A stretch of DNA of 9,130 nucleotides from Pseudomonadota bacterium (GTDB taxonomy: Bacteria > Desulfobacterota > Desulfovibrionia > Desulfovibrionales > Desulfovibrionaceae): positions 1 to 9,130 of the forward strand of contig JAEXRD010000035.1 of assembly GCA_023438245.1 (NCBI GenBank), written 5' to 3'. Numbering within the stretch: position 1 is the stretch's first letter; each line of letters begins with the position of its first letter. Below, piece after piece: positions 1 through 4,875 of the stretch. The notes below the pieces were generated by a model. That model ran no database searches. It was not told the origin of the DNA and saw only the letters and a program-made list of their open reading frames with translations. Made by a program: the position numbers and the translations under genes.

Positions 1-881
1 GGCGTGGCCAGGGCCAGCTCCAGCACGGCCCGGGCGCGGTGGCGCGGCAGGTGCTCGCGCTGGCAGCGCTCCCAGGCGGCGCGGCCCATGGCCTCGGCCA
101 GCCGGGGCCGGGCGGAGAGCAGGCGCAGGGTCTCGGCCAGCTCCAGGGCGTCGGCGCAGACGAGCATCTCGCGCCCCGGCTCCAGCAGGGCGGCCTGCTC
201 CGCGCCCAGGTCCTGGGCCAGCACCAGGCAGCCCAGGCCCGCGGCCTCGAACAGGCGGAAATTCACCTCGCCCGCGATGCTCTCGTTGGGCGCCAGGCGC
301 GTGTCGGCGGTGAAATCGAGCATCTGGTCGAAGGGGATGTTCTCGGCGTGCTCAAAGCCCCCGGGCAGCAGCTCGCGCATGAGCTCCACCAGCCACAGGC
401 GCACCGGGCGTTCCGGCCCGGCGCGGCCCACGAACCCGGCCAGGCGGGTGCGCTTGTCGTGGGGCGGAAAGGCCCTGTCCTGGGCGAACCAGGGCATGTG
501 GGCCAGCCTCGGGGCGTTCTGGTCGCCGGCGCCGCCGGGCAGGAGGTCCGGGATGTTGCGGGCCTGGGTGGAGAGCGCCAGGTCGAAAAGCTGGACATAG
601 TGTGCGTGCCAGAAGGCGTTGAGGTGCGGGTCCAGCGCCCAGAAAACGCGCCGGGCCGGGACGGTCTCCAGCCCGGCGAGCAGGGTGCGCGGGGCGAGCA
701 GCTCCATCTGGAGCACCACGTCGGGCGTGAAGCCGTGGCGCTTGAGCTCGGCGGGCAGGTGCGCCACGCTTCCGGGCTCGGGGTGCAGGGCCAGCACGTC
801 GTGGCCCAGGTCGCGAAAGGCCTGCACCAGCGAGGCCTGCACATGGACAAGGCACAGACGCAGGGGTTCCATGTCACGCAT
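1..881 (-). CDS. CgeB-like glycosyltransferase, C-terminus cut by window edge
   Basis: The frame is open from 881 to the left edge (293 codons, no stop), so the 3' end lies outside. It looks like a GT-B glycosyltransferase of the CgeB/DUF3880 plus 'glycosyl transferases group 1' type, which transfers sugar from a nucleotide-sugar in the cytoplasm. Residues about 54-95 form the N-terminal Rossmann-like part, with VFWALDPHLNAFW (79-91) typical of this family. VNFRLFEAAGLGCLV (206-220) followed by EPGREMLV (234-241) is the nucleotide-sugar-binding motif of the C-terminal domain. ATG 881 directly follows an in-frame TAG at 884-882. ATG 872 (MEPLRLCLVHV) is an equally good start, and neither has a clear ribosome site. 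The acceptor is unknown. Because a flagellin and a FlgM-like gene lie nearby, flagellin glycosylation is possible but only inferred; surface polysaccharide synthesis is the alternative. Confidence 0.82.
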   Translation of the reverse strand, partial: MRDMEPLRLCLVHVQASLVQAFRDLGHDVLALHPEPGSVAHLPAELKRHGFTPDVVLQMELLAPRTLLAGLETVPARRVFWALDPHLNAFWHAHYVQLFDLALSTQARNIPDLLPGGAGDQNAPRLAHMPWFAQDRAFPPHDKRTRLAGFVGRAGPERPVRLWLVELMRELLPGGFEHAENIPFDQMLDFTADTRLAPNESIAGEVNFRLFEAAGLGCLVLAQDLGAEQAALLEPGREMLVCADALELAETLRLLSARPRLAEAMGRAAWERCQREHLPRHRARAVLELALAT

Positions 882-906
882 CTACACGGCATTGCGGCAA
901 AAATCC

Positions 907-923
907 ACAGTTTTGGAAAATGT
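907..923. promoter_or_regulatory. AT-rich imperfect dyad, possible operator
   Basis: ACAGTTTTGGAAAATGT is an imperfect palindrome in which six of eight position pairs are complementary (ACA.TTT and AAA.TGT arms). It sits about 26 bases upstream of the glycosyltransferase start in an AT-rich patch inside very GC-rich DNA. That is where a promoter or operator for that gene would be expected. I cannot fit a confident -35/-10 pair, so the role is open. Confidence 0.25.
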
Positions 924-935
924 CCGCCCAGGACC

Positions 936-963
936 TAATCCCCTTGGGCCAGGGGTCCGATAA
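936..963 (+). promoter_or_regulatory. Candidate sigma28 (FliA) promoter facing the flgM-like gene
   Basis: TAAT (936-939) and TCCGATAA (956-963) resemble the sigma28 consensus TAAA-N15-GCCGATAA, with a 16-base rather than 15-base spacer. The -10 octamer matches at seven of eight positions. It points toward the FlgM-like gene, whose start is 246 bases further on, so the leader would be unusually long. The flagellin promoter in this window also uses TAAT as its -35, which gives some support. Confidence 0.35.
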
Positions 964-1197
964 GCTGTCAGCGCCGGATTGGACCGACCCTTCCGCGCGT
1001 TGCCGGGCCGGGATAGGGCCTGGCGTGATGGGCGAAAGGGACGTCGCCAGCACCGGGCAGGGGCCGTGGGCTCCCGACTAAGGCACGCGGCCCCCGCCCG
1101 ACCCCCGCCATCCGGCTGACCGACCACGCCGGGCGGCGGTGAGACGACGCTTGAGGGATGCTTGCGGGCTGGCTGGCCCGCGGGTGGAGTGGCCAAT

Positions 1198-1207
1198 GGG
1201 AGGGGAA
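1198..1207 (+). promoter_or_regulatory. Ribosome binding site that fixes the start of the small gene
   Basis: GGGAGGGGAA contains a full GGAGG core at 1199-1203, six bases before ATG 1210. No comparable site precedes the in-frame ATG at 1162, so the short 64-residue product is preferred. Confidence 0.7.
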
Positions 1208-1209
1208 CT

Positions 1210-1404
1210 ATGCATCTGAGCACGCTGTGCGTGGATCTGGACAAGCCGGATCCTCCGCGTCACGACACGCAGGCCGCGCCCGACGATCCGGAGCGCAGGG
1301 CCATGCTGGACACGTTGAAGGAGCAGATCCGGCGCGGGGTGTATCGCCCCGATGTGCGTGACCTTGCGCGCTCGCTGGCGAGCATGATGGTCCGCGACCT
1401 CTAG
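1210..1404 (+). CDS. Small FlgM-like anti-sigma28 candidate (64 aa)
   Basis: The 64-residue acidic/basic protein ends in IRRGVYRPDVRDLARSLASM. This resembles the C-terminal signature of FlgM proteins, in which an 'I..G.Y..D...vA..l' pattern forms the helices that clamp sigma28 (FliA). The N-terminal half (about residues 1-30, rich in D, P and R) has no recognisable fold and looks disordered, as FlgM N-termini are. At 64 residues it is shorter than the roughly 90-100 of typical FlgM. If it is FlgM, it would hold sigma28 inactive in the cytoplasm until the hook-basal body exports it. A flagellin with a sigma28-type promoter lies 250 bases downstream on the other strand, which fits. The start is set by the strong GGAGG at 1199-1203; the in-frame ATG at 1162 has no such site. 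The family call rests on motif and context only. Confidence 0.6.
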   Translation: MHLSTLCVDLDKPDPPRHDTQAAPDDPERRAMLDTLKEQIRRGVYRPDVRDLARSLASMMVRDL

Positions 1405-1412
1405 CCCTGTCC

Positions 1413-1445
1413 CGGCCTTGGCGAAAAAATCGCTTGCCAAGGCCG
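1413..1445 (+). terminator. GC-rich hairpin after the flgM-like gene (no T-run)
   Basis: CGGCCTTGGC (1413-1422) and GCCAAGGCCG (1436-1445) form a perfect 10-base-pair stem around an A-rich 13-base loop. It begins eight bases after the stop codon of the small gene, so it is placed like a transcription terminator. The downstream CGCGG and TTTGG lack a real T-run, so it would be a weak or factor-dependent terminator or an mRNA 3'-end stabiliser. Its right arm overlaps the candidate -35 of the tRNA promoter. Confidence 0.5.
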
Positions 1446-1462
1446 CGCGGTTTGGATAGAGG
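1434..1462 (+). promoter_or_regulatory. Candidate sigma70 promoter of tRNA-Phe
   Basis: TTGCCA (1434-1439) is a good -35, matching TTGACA at five of six positions. With a 17-base spacer the -10 would be TAGAGG (1457-1462), which is poor; GATAGA (1455-1460) is an alternative at shorter spacing. Transcription would start near 1468, about 10 bases before the mature tRNA, which is a sensible leader for RNase P processing. Confidence 0.35.
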
Positions 1463-1478
1463 GACTTTCTCACAACGC

Positions 1479-1554
1479 GCCGAGGTAGCTCAGTTGGTAG
1501 AGCAGGGGACTGAAAATCCCCGTGTGGGGAGTTCAATTCTCTCCCTCGGCACCA
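1479..1554 (+). tRNA. tRNA-Phe (GAA)
   Basis: The 76-base sequence folds as a complete cloverleaf. The acceptor stem GCCGAGG pairs perfectly with CCTCGGC, and the D-arm is GCTC...GAGC with a TTGGTA loop. The anticodon stem GGGGA/TCCCC encloses the loop CTGAAAA, giving anticodon GAA for phenylalanine. The variable loop is GTGTG. The T-arm is GGGAG/CTCTC (one G-U pair) around TTCAATT. The 3' CCA is encoded at 1552-1554. It is followed at once by an intrinsic terminator, so it appears to be a single-gene transcription unit. The sequence is close to the canonical bacterial tRNA-Phe layout, including the GGGGACTGAAAATCCCC hairpin. Confidence 0.97.
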
Positions 1555-1562
1555 GAGAAATC

Positions 1563-1599
1563 AGCCCCTTACGATGGAAGTCGTAAGGGGCTTTTCGTT
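1563..1599 (+). terminator. Intrinsic terminator of tRNA-Phe
   Basis: AGCCCCTTACGA (1563-1574) and TCGTAAGGGGCT (1581-1592) form a perfect 12-base-pair stem with a six-base loop, followed by TTTTCGTT. It lies eight bases after the tRNA. Read on the other strand the stem is followed by TGATTTCT, so it could also weakly stop transcription coming from the flagellin gene. Confidence 0.92.
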
Positions 1600-1609
1600 G
1601 TGGCGTGCG

Positions 1610-1625
1610 GGGGGCGTAGGCCCCC
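1610..1625 (-). terminator. GC hairpin downstream of flagellin stop
   Basis: On the minus strand, 25 bases after the flagellin stop, GGGGGC and GCCCCC pair around a four-base loop. No T-run follows directly. It could act with the bidirectional tRNA terminator just beyond to end the flagellin transcript. A 6-bp GC stem in DNA this GC-rich may be chance. Confidence 0.3.
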
Positions 1626-1650
1626 GGCCGATGCGGGCCGTTGCCGCCCG

Positions 1651-2559
1651 TTACGCGCCGATGAGCTGCAGGGCCATCCTGGGCAGGTTGTTGGCCTGGG
1701 AGAGCATGGCCACCGCCGCCTGGGTGATGATCTGCTGGCGGGTGTACGCGGTCATCTCCGTGGAGACGTCCACGTCCGAGATCTGCGATTCGGCGGCCTG
1801 CATGTTCATGTTCTGCACCTGCAGGTTGGCGATGGTGTTTTGCAGGCGCACCTGTATCGAGCCCAGGTGCGCGCGGATGCTGTCCTTGGAAATGATGGCC
1901 CTGTCCAGGATGGTCAGGGCGCGCTGGGCCAGCGACTGGGTGGAGATGGTGGCGCCGTCGGCCGGGCCGGAACCCAGGGCGCCCGGGCTCCGCAGCCCCA
2001 GGGCGCTGGCCGTGGCCGTGCCGATCTGGATGTAGTAGTAGTCCTCGGCGCAGTCGTTTCCGGTGCCGAAGTGGATCTTCATCGGCCCAGTGGGGTTCAT
2101 CCCGTTGCCGTTGTGGCTGCTGTCCGCGCCGGAGAGGTTGCCGTTGAGCAGGTGCACGCCGTTGAAGTCCGTGGCGCTGGCGATGCGGGTGATCTCCGAG
2201 GCCATGGCCTGGTATTCGGAGTCGATGATCAGGCGCTGGTCGGAGGAGTAGGTGCCCGTGCTGGCCTGCATGGCCAGTTCCTTCATGCGGATGAGCTTCT
2301 CGTCGATGACGCTGAGCGCCCCGTCGGCCGTCTGGAGCACGGAGATGGCGTCGTTGGCGTTGCGGATGCCCTGGTTGAGCGAGATGACCTCGGCGCGCAT
2401 GATCTCGCGCACGGACAGCCCCGCGGCGTCGTCCGAGGCGATGCCCACCCGCAGGCCGGAGGACAGCCGCCGGGTGGACTGCGCCATCAACCCGTACGCC
2501 TGGCTCAGGTTGCGGGCGGTGTTGATGGCCATGAGGTTGTGCTTGAGGCCGACTATCAT
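1651..2559 (-). CDS. fliC: Flagellin, filament subunit (302 aa)
   Basis: This is the structural subunit of the flagellar filament, exported through the flagellar type III apparatus. The N-terminal D0/D1 helices are clear: NLMAINTARNLSQA (8-21), then RRLSSGLRVGIASDDAAGLS (30-49) and NANDAISVLQTADGAL (67-82). RMKELAMQAS (91-100) corresponds to the conserved D1 stretch that TLR5 recognises in other bacteria. The variable centre (about 140-205) is short and includes GNDCAEDYYYIQIG (167-180), a block I associate with Desulfovibrio-type flagellins. The C-terminal D1/D0 segment ends with QANNLPRMALQLIGA (288-302), as flagellins do. Length is normal for a compact flagellin. Start ATG 2559 is preceded by AGGAG at 7 bases spacing and by a sigma28-type promoter. 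Cys170 is unusual, because flagellins rarely contain cysteine. Whether other flagellin copies exist cannot be judged here. Confidence 0.96.
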   Translation of the reverse strand: MIVGLKHNLMAINTARNLSQAYGLMAQSTRRLSSGLRVGIASDDAAGLSVREIMRAEVISLNQGIRNANDAISVLQTADGALSVIDEKLIRMKELAMQASTGTYSSDQRLIIDSEYQAMASEITRIASATDFNGVHLLNGNLSGADSSHNGNGMNPTGPMKIHFGTGNDCAEDYYYIQIGTATASALGLRSPGALGSGPADGATISTQSLAQRALTILDRAIISKDSIRAHLGSIQVRLQNTIANLQVQNMNMQAAESQISDVDVSTEMTAYTRQQIITQAAVAMLSQANNLPRMALQLIGA

Positions 2560-2577
2560 CGCATGCTCCTGACGGAC

Positions 2578-2604
2578 ATATCGGTTGCGTCCGGGAGCGC
2601 ATTA
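2578..2604 (-). promoter_or_regulatory. Sigma28 (FliA)-type promoter of the flagellin gene
   Basis: On the minus strand TAAT (2604-2601) is followed after exactly 15 bases by ACCGATAT (2585-2578). The sigma28 consensus is TAAA-N15-GCCGATAA; the -35 matches three of four and the -10 six of eight positions, at the canonical spacing. Transcription would begin near 2571, leaving a leader of only about 12 bases that barely includes the AGGAG ribosome site. Position and spacing make it convincing as a late-class flagellar promoter. Confidence 0.65.
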
Positions 2605-2696
2605 GGGCAACGGATGGGAAACCCGCGGGGACGTCCCGCATTCCGCGCCCCCGCAACCCGCGACCAGCGTCAAACCCCGGCCAAGGAGCGCCGCGC

Positions 2697-3167
2697 ATGG
2701 GCAAGAAATACTGGCTTGTGAAGACCGAACCGGGCTGCTTCTCCATCGACCACCTGGCCGCCGAGCCCGACGCCACCACCGCCTGGACCGGCGTGCGCAA
2801 CTACCAGGCGCGCAACTTCCTGCGCGACGACATGGCCGAAGGCGAGCTGGTGCTCTTCTACCACAGCGTCACCGACCCTGCGGCCGTGGGCGTGGCGCGC
2901 ATCGTGCGCGCGGGCTACCCCGACCCCACGGCCTGGGACCCGCAGGACCGCCACTTCGACCCCAAGTCCACGCCGGAGCGCCCGCTCTGGTTCGCGGTGG
3001 ACATCCGCCTGGAGCGCAGGTTCGCCCGGCCCGTGCCGCTTGGCGTCATGCGCGGGGTTCCGGCGCTCTCCGGCATGGAGCTGCTGCGCCGCGGCTCGCG
3101 CCTGTCGGTGCAGCCGGTGAGCGAGCAGGAGTTTCTGGAGGTCTGCCGCCTGGGCGGGGCGGGGTAG
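2697..3167 (+). CDS. EVE-domain protein (THYN1-like, 156 aa)
   Basis: This is a single-domain EVE protein of the PUA-like fold, related to human thymocyte nuclear protein THYN1 and many short bacterial proteins. EVE domains are thought to read modified bases in DNA or RNA; the ligand here is unknown. Family hallmarks are in order: YWLVKTEPGCFSIDHL (5-20), WTGVRNYQARNFLRDDM (30-46), GELVLFYHS (49-57), VGVARIVRAGYPDPTAWD (64-81), HFDPKST (86-92), LWFAVDIRL (97-105). The length matches the usual 130-160 residues, so it appears intact. ATG 2697 follows GGAG in AAGGAGCG, nine bases upstream. It is transcribed divergently from flagellin and convergently with the endonuclease IV-like gene, whose stop codon directly abuts its own. 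No terminator separates the two convergent genes. Confidence 0.92.
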   Translation: MGKKYWLVKTEPGCFSIDHLAAEPDATTAWTGVRNYQARNFLRDDMAEGELVLFYHSVTDPAAVGVARIVRAGYPDPTAWDPQDRHFDPKSTPERPLWFAVDIRLERRFARPVPLGVMRGVPALSGMELLRRGSRLSVQPVSEQEFLEVCRLGGAG

Positions 3168-4040
3168 CTACAGCCCCAGCCACGCATCGCGCAGCAGCAG
3201 GGCGTCGGTTTCCACCAGCGGGCCTTCGGCGATGAGCCGCCCGCGCACGTCGTAGTCGCGCAGGGCGCGCAAGAGCTCCAGGTAGGGCAGGTCGCTCTCC
3301 AGCAGGGGCAGGTGGCAGCGTTCGCCCTTGGCGGTGTAGCTGATGCCCGCCACGTGCATGTGCAGGCTGGTGAGCGCGCCGGGGCCCAGGCCCTTGGCCA
3401 GGCGCTCCAGGATGGCCGAGAAGTGGGCCCGGGTGCTCAGGCAGCCGTTCCCGCGCGCGTGGATGTGCGCGAAGTCGATGCACGGGCGGCAGTGGGCGTG
3501 GCGGCGGCACAGCTCGATGATCTCGTCCACGTCGCCGAACTGGGTGGGCTTGCCCGTGGTTTCCAGGTGGAACAGCGCGCCGGTTTCCCCGGCGACGGGG
3601 GCCAGGAGCTCCAGTTCGGCGGAGATGGCCTGAAGCGCGGCGGCGCTGTCCGCGCCCTGGTAGAAGCCGGGGTGGAACACGATGGTGTCGGCCTCCACCA
3701 GCCGGGCGGCGCGGGCGGCCTGCTCCAGGCGCTGGCGCGACTTCAGGCGCGTCTCCGCATCCGGTGAGGCCAGGTTCACGTAGTAGGAGCCGTGTGCCGT
3801 AAGCTGGAAGCCCCGGCGAAGCTTGGCCGCCAGGATGGCGGGCGCGTTCTTTTCGCTGACGTTCACCGAGCGCACGAAGGGCATCTCCATGACGTCCAGG
3901 CCCAGGTCGGCCAGGTAGTCGATGCCCGTGGCGTAGGTGAATTTCTTTTTCGGGCCGCCGGGGGGCAGGCAATTGCCCAGGGGCAGGCCGGACACGCCGA
4001 ACAGCAGGCGGTCGAAGGAATTCGGGCGAGTCGGGGGCAT
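3168..4040 (-). CDS. Endonuclease IV-like TIM-barrel protein (AP endonuclease family 2)
   Basis: The 290-residue protein fits the xylose isomerase-like TIM barrel of endonuclease IV, metal-dependent enzymes that cut DNA 5' of abasic sites. Metal-ligand motifs follow in order: AHGSYYVNLASPD (82-94, His83), VFHPGFYQG (121-129, His123), HLETTGKPTQFGD (158-170, Glu160), CIDFAHIHARG (187-197, Asp189 and His192), LHMHVAGISY (226-235, His227 or His229), GERCH (239-243, His243) and IAEGP (270-274, Glu272). These correspond to E. coli Nfo ligands H69, H109, E145, D179, H182, H216, H231 and E261. The Asp229 equivalent appears to be Arg241. A similar GE..H arrangement occurs, as I recall, in archaeal members. 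ATG 4040 has GGAG eight bases upstream. DNA repair is likely; another TIM-barrel phosphodiesterase or isomerase activity is possible. Confidence 0.85.
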   Translation of the reverse strand: MPPTRPNSFDRLLFGVSGLPLGNCLPPGGPKKKFTYATGIDYLADLGLDVMEMPFVRSVNVSEKNAPAILAAKLRRGFQLTAHGSYYVNLASPDAETRLKSRQRLEQAARAARLVEADTIVFHPGFYQGADSAAALQAISAELELLAPVAGETGALFHLETTGKPTQFGDVDEIIELCRRHAHCRPCIDFAHIHARGNGCLSTRAHFSAILERLAKGLGPGALTSLHMHVAGISYTAKGERCHLPLLESDLPYLELLRALRDYDVRGRLIAEGPLVETDALLLRDAWLGL

Positions 4041-4078
4041 GGGGCGGCTCCGGGGTGGACGTGCGGGCGATGGGCCGA

Positions 4079-4108
4079 ACTATGCCCCAGCGGCCCGGCC
4101 CAAGGCAA
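4079..4108 (-). promoter_or_regulatory. Candidate sigma70 promoter of the endonuclease IV-like gene
   Basis: On the minus strand TTGCCT (4108-4103) and CATAGT (4084-4079) are spaced by 18 bases, each matching four of six consensus positions. The start would fall near 4072, giving a leader of about 32 bases with the GGAG ribosome site. This is the best promoter-like pair in the gap. Confidence 0.4.
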
Positions 4109-4110
4109 GG

Positions 4111-4127
4111 GGCGCGCATTGCGCGCC
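4111..4127. repeat. 7-bp inverted repeat next to the promoter
   Basis: GGCGCGC (4111-4117) and GCGCGCC (4121-4127) are perfect complements around ATT. The dyad lies two bases upstream of the -35 of the endonuclease IV-like gene, so it could be a regulator site. The GC-rich background makes chance plausible. Confidence 0.35.
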
Positions 4128-4198
4128 GCGCCCGGGGCGTTGCGCCGTAGGCTTCGGCGTGGTAAATCCGCCAGCGTCGGAAGGCCCGCCATCCCCCC

Positions 4199-4215
4199 CG
4201 AAGCCGTATGCTTCG
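4199..4215 (+). repeat. Inverted repeat in the DUF4337 leader
   Basis: CGAAGC (4199-4204) and GCTTCG (4210-4215) pair around CGTAT, 43 bases before ATG 4258. It would form a small leader hairpin in the mRNA or act as an operator; no specific regulator can be named. Confidence 0.35.
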
Positions 4216-4257
4216 AGGCCGGGCCGTGAACCGCCAGCACAGCGACGGGAAACACGC

Positions 4258-4842
4258 ATGTCGGACGACAAGGGCAAGATCGCAGAGAAGAAGGACGAGA
4301 AGGACGAGAAGAAGGACGAGAAGAAGGAGAAGTGGCTGAGCTGGGTGGCCGTCACCACCATCCTCTTCGCGGTGTGCGCCACGCTCTCCACCTTCAAGGG
4401 CGGCGGCTACTCCACCCGCGCGGTGCTCTCGCAGTCCAAGGCCGCCAACCAGTGGGCCTACTACCAGGCCAAGGACCTGAAGAGCTACCTGCACGAGCTG
4501 GACAAGAAGGCCCTGGAGCGCGAGCTCATCAGGCCCGGCGCGGACCAAGGCGTCTACGCCGAGGCCCTGCGCGCGGACATCAAGGCCTACGGCGAGAAGA
4601 TCGCCAAGTACGACGCGCAGAAGGACGAGATCAAGAAGCAGGCCGAGGACTACGAGCGCGTCATCTCCGAGGCCCAGGCCCACGGCCAGGCCTTCGGCAT
4701 GGCGGTGATCTTCCTGCAGCTGGCCATCCTGCTTTCCTCGGTGGCGGCGCTGATGAAGGTCCGCAACCTGTGGCTGGCCGGGCTGGGAATGGGCGCTGTG
4801 GGCGTGGTGTTTTTCGCCAACGGCTTCTTCCTGTTTTTTTAG
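4258..4842 (+). CDS. DUF4337-type membrane protein with charged N-terminal repeat (194 aa)
   Basis: The product has three predicted membrane helices: about 27-46 (LSWVAVTTILFAVCATLSTF), 146-165 and 171-192. A hydrophilic, probably coiled-coil region of about 100 residues sits between the first two. NQWAYYQAKDLK (64-75) matches the conserved motif of DUF4337 proteins, whose function is unknown. Residues 10-25 are almost only Lys, Asp and Glu, encoded by a near-tandem 12-base repeat, and form a cytosolic charged tail. ATG 4258 has only a weak GGGA upstream, but no better start exists because the charged tail begins right after it. The gene starts a probable three-gene plus-strand operon, with 33 bases to the 5'-nucleotidase-like lipoprotein gene. 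A chaperone, scaffold or envelope-stress role would be a guess. Length is normal for the family. Confidence 0.82.
   Translation: MSDDKGKIAEKKDEKDEKKDEKKEKWLSWVAVTTILFAVCATLSTFKGGGYSTRAVLSQSKAANQWAYYQAKDLKSYLHELDKKALERELIRPGADQGVYAEALRADIKAYGEKIAKYDAQKDEIKKQAEDYERVISEAQAHGQAFGMAVIFLQLAILLSSVAALMKVRNLWLAGLGMGAVGVVFFANGFFLFF
4282..4332 (+). repeat. Near-tandem AAGAAGGACGAG repeat inside the DUF4337 gene
   Basis: The unit AAGAAGGACGAG occurs in full twice, with one three-codon partial and one degenerate copy, coding for KKDE/KDE/KKDE/KKE. Copies differ by whole codons, so gain or loss keeps the reading frame. The strand is almost pure purine, which favours slippage. Confidence 0.75.
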
Positions 4843-4875
4843 ACCGGCAAACGCATCGACCGAGGGAGGGCCGCC

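Larger units (their letters stand above)
882..1209. other. Intergenic region between glycosyltransferase and flgM-like gene
   Basis: This 328-base gap between two divergently oriented genes holds no convincing coding frame. It contains an AT-rich patch with an imperfect dyad at 907-923, a sigma28-like motif at 936-963, a small GC hairpin (GCGGGC / GCCCGC arms at 1164-1169 and 1176-1181, 6-base loop) in the leader of the small gene, and that gene's ribosome site at 1198-1207. The stretch 970-1160 shows nothing I can name. Confidence 0.6.
4041..4257. other. Divergent intergenic region
   Basis: These 217 bases separate the divergent endonuclease IV-like and DUF4337 genes. They hold a fair minus-strand promoter (4079-4108), a weak plus-strand promoter candidate (TTGCGC 4140-4145, 17 bases, TAAATC 4163-4168) and two inverted repeats (4111-4127 and 4199-4215). 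No coding frame is credible. Confidence 0.5.

Noticed and set aside
39..938. 299-codon plus-strand frame over the glycosyltransferase
   Set aside because: Antisense to a recognisable glycosyltransferase, with low-complexity composition.
1162..1209. Longer start for the FlgM-like protein at ATG 1162
   Set aside because: No ribosome site precedes it, and the extension covers a hairpin and the strong GGAGG site of ATG 1210.
2628..2637. GGGACGTCCC palindrome between flagellin and the EVE gene
   Set aside because: A 10-bp perfect palindrome is expected several times by chance in 9 kb, more so in GC-rich DNA, and nothing else supports a site.
1490..2800. 436-codon minus-strand frame over flagellin and the tRNA
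   Set aside because: It runs through tRNA-Phe and its terminator and overlaps flagellin in another frame; the flagellin frame is unambiguous.
4833..4842. T-run at the end of the DUF4337 gene as a terminator
   Set aside because: No GC-rich stem lies directly upstream, and the run encodes the terminal Phe codons; the next gene follows after 33 bases.
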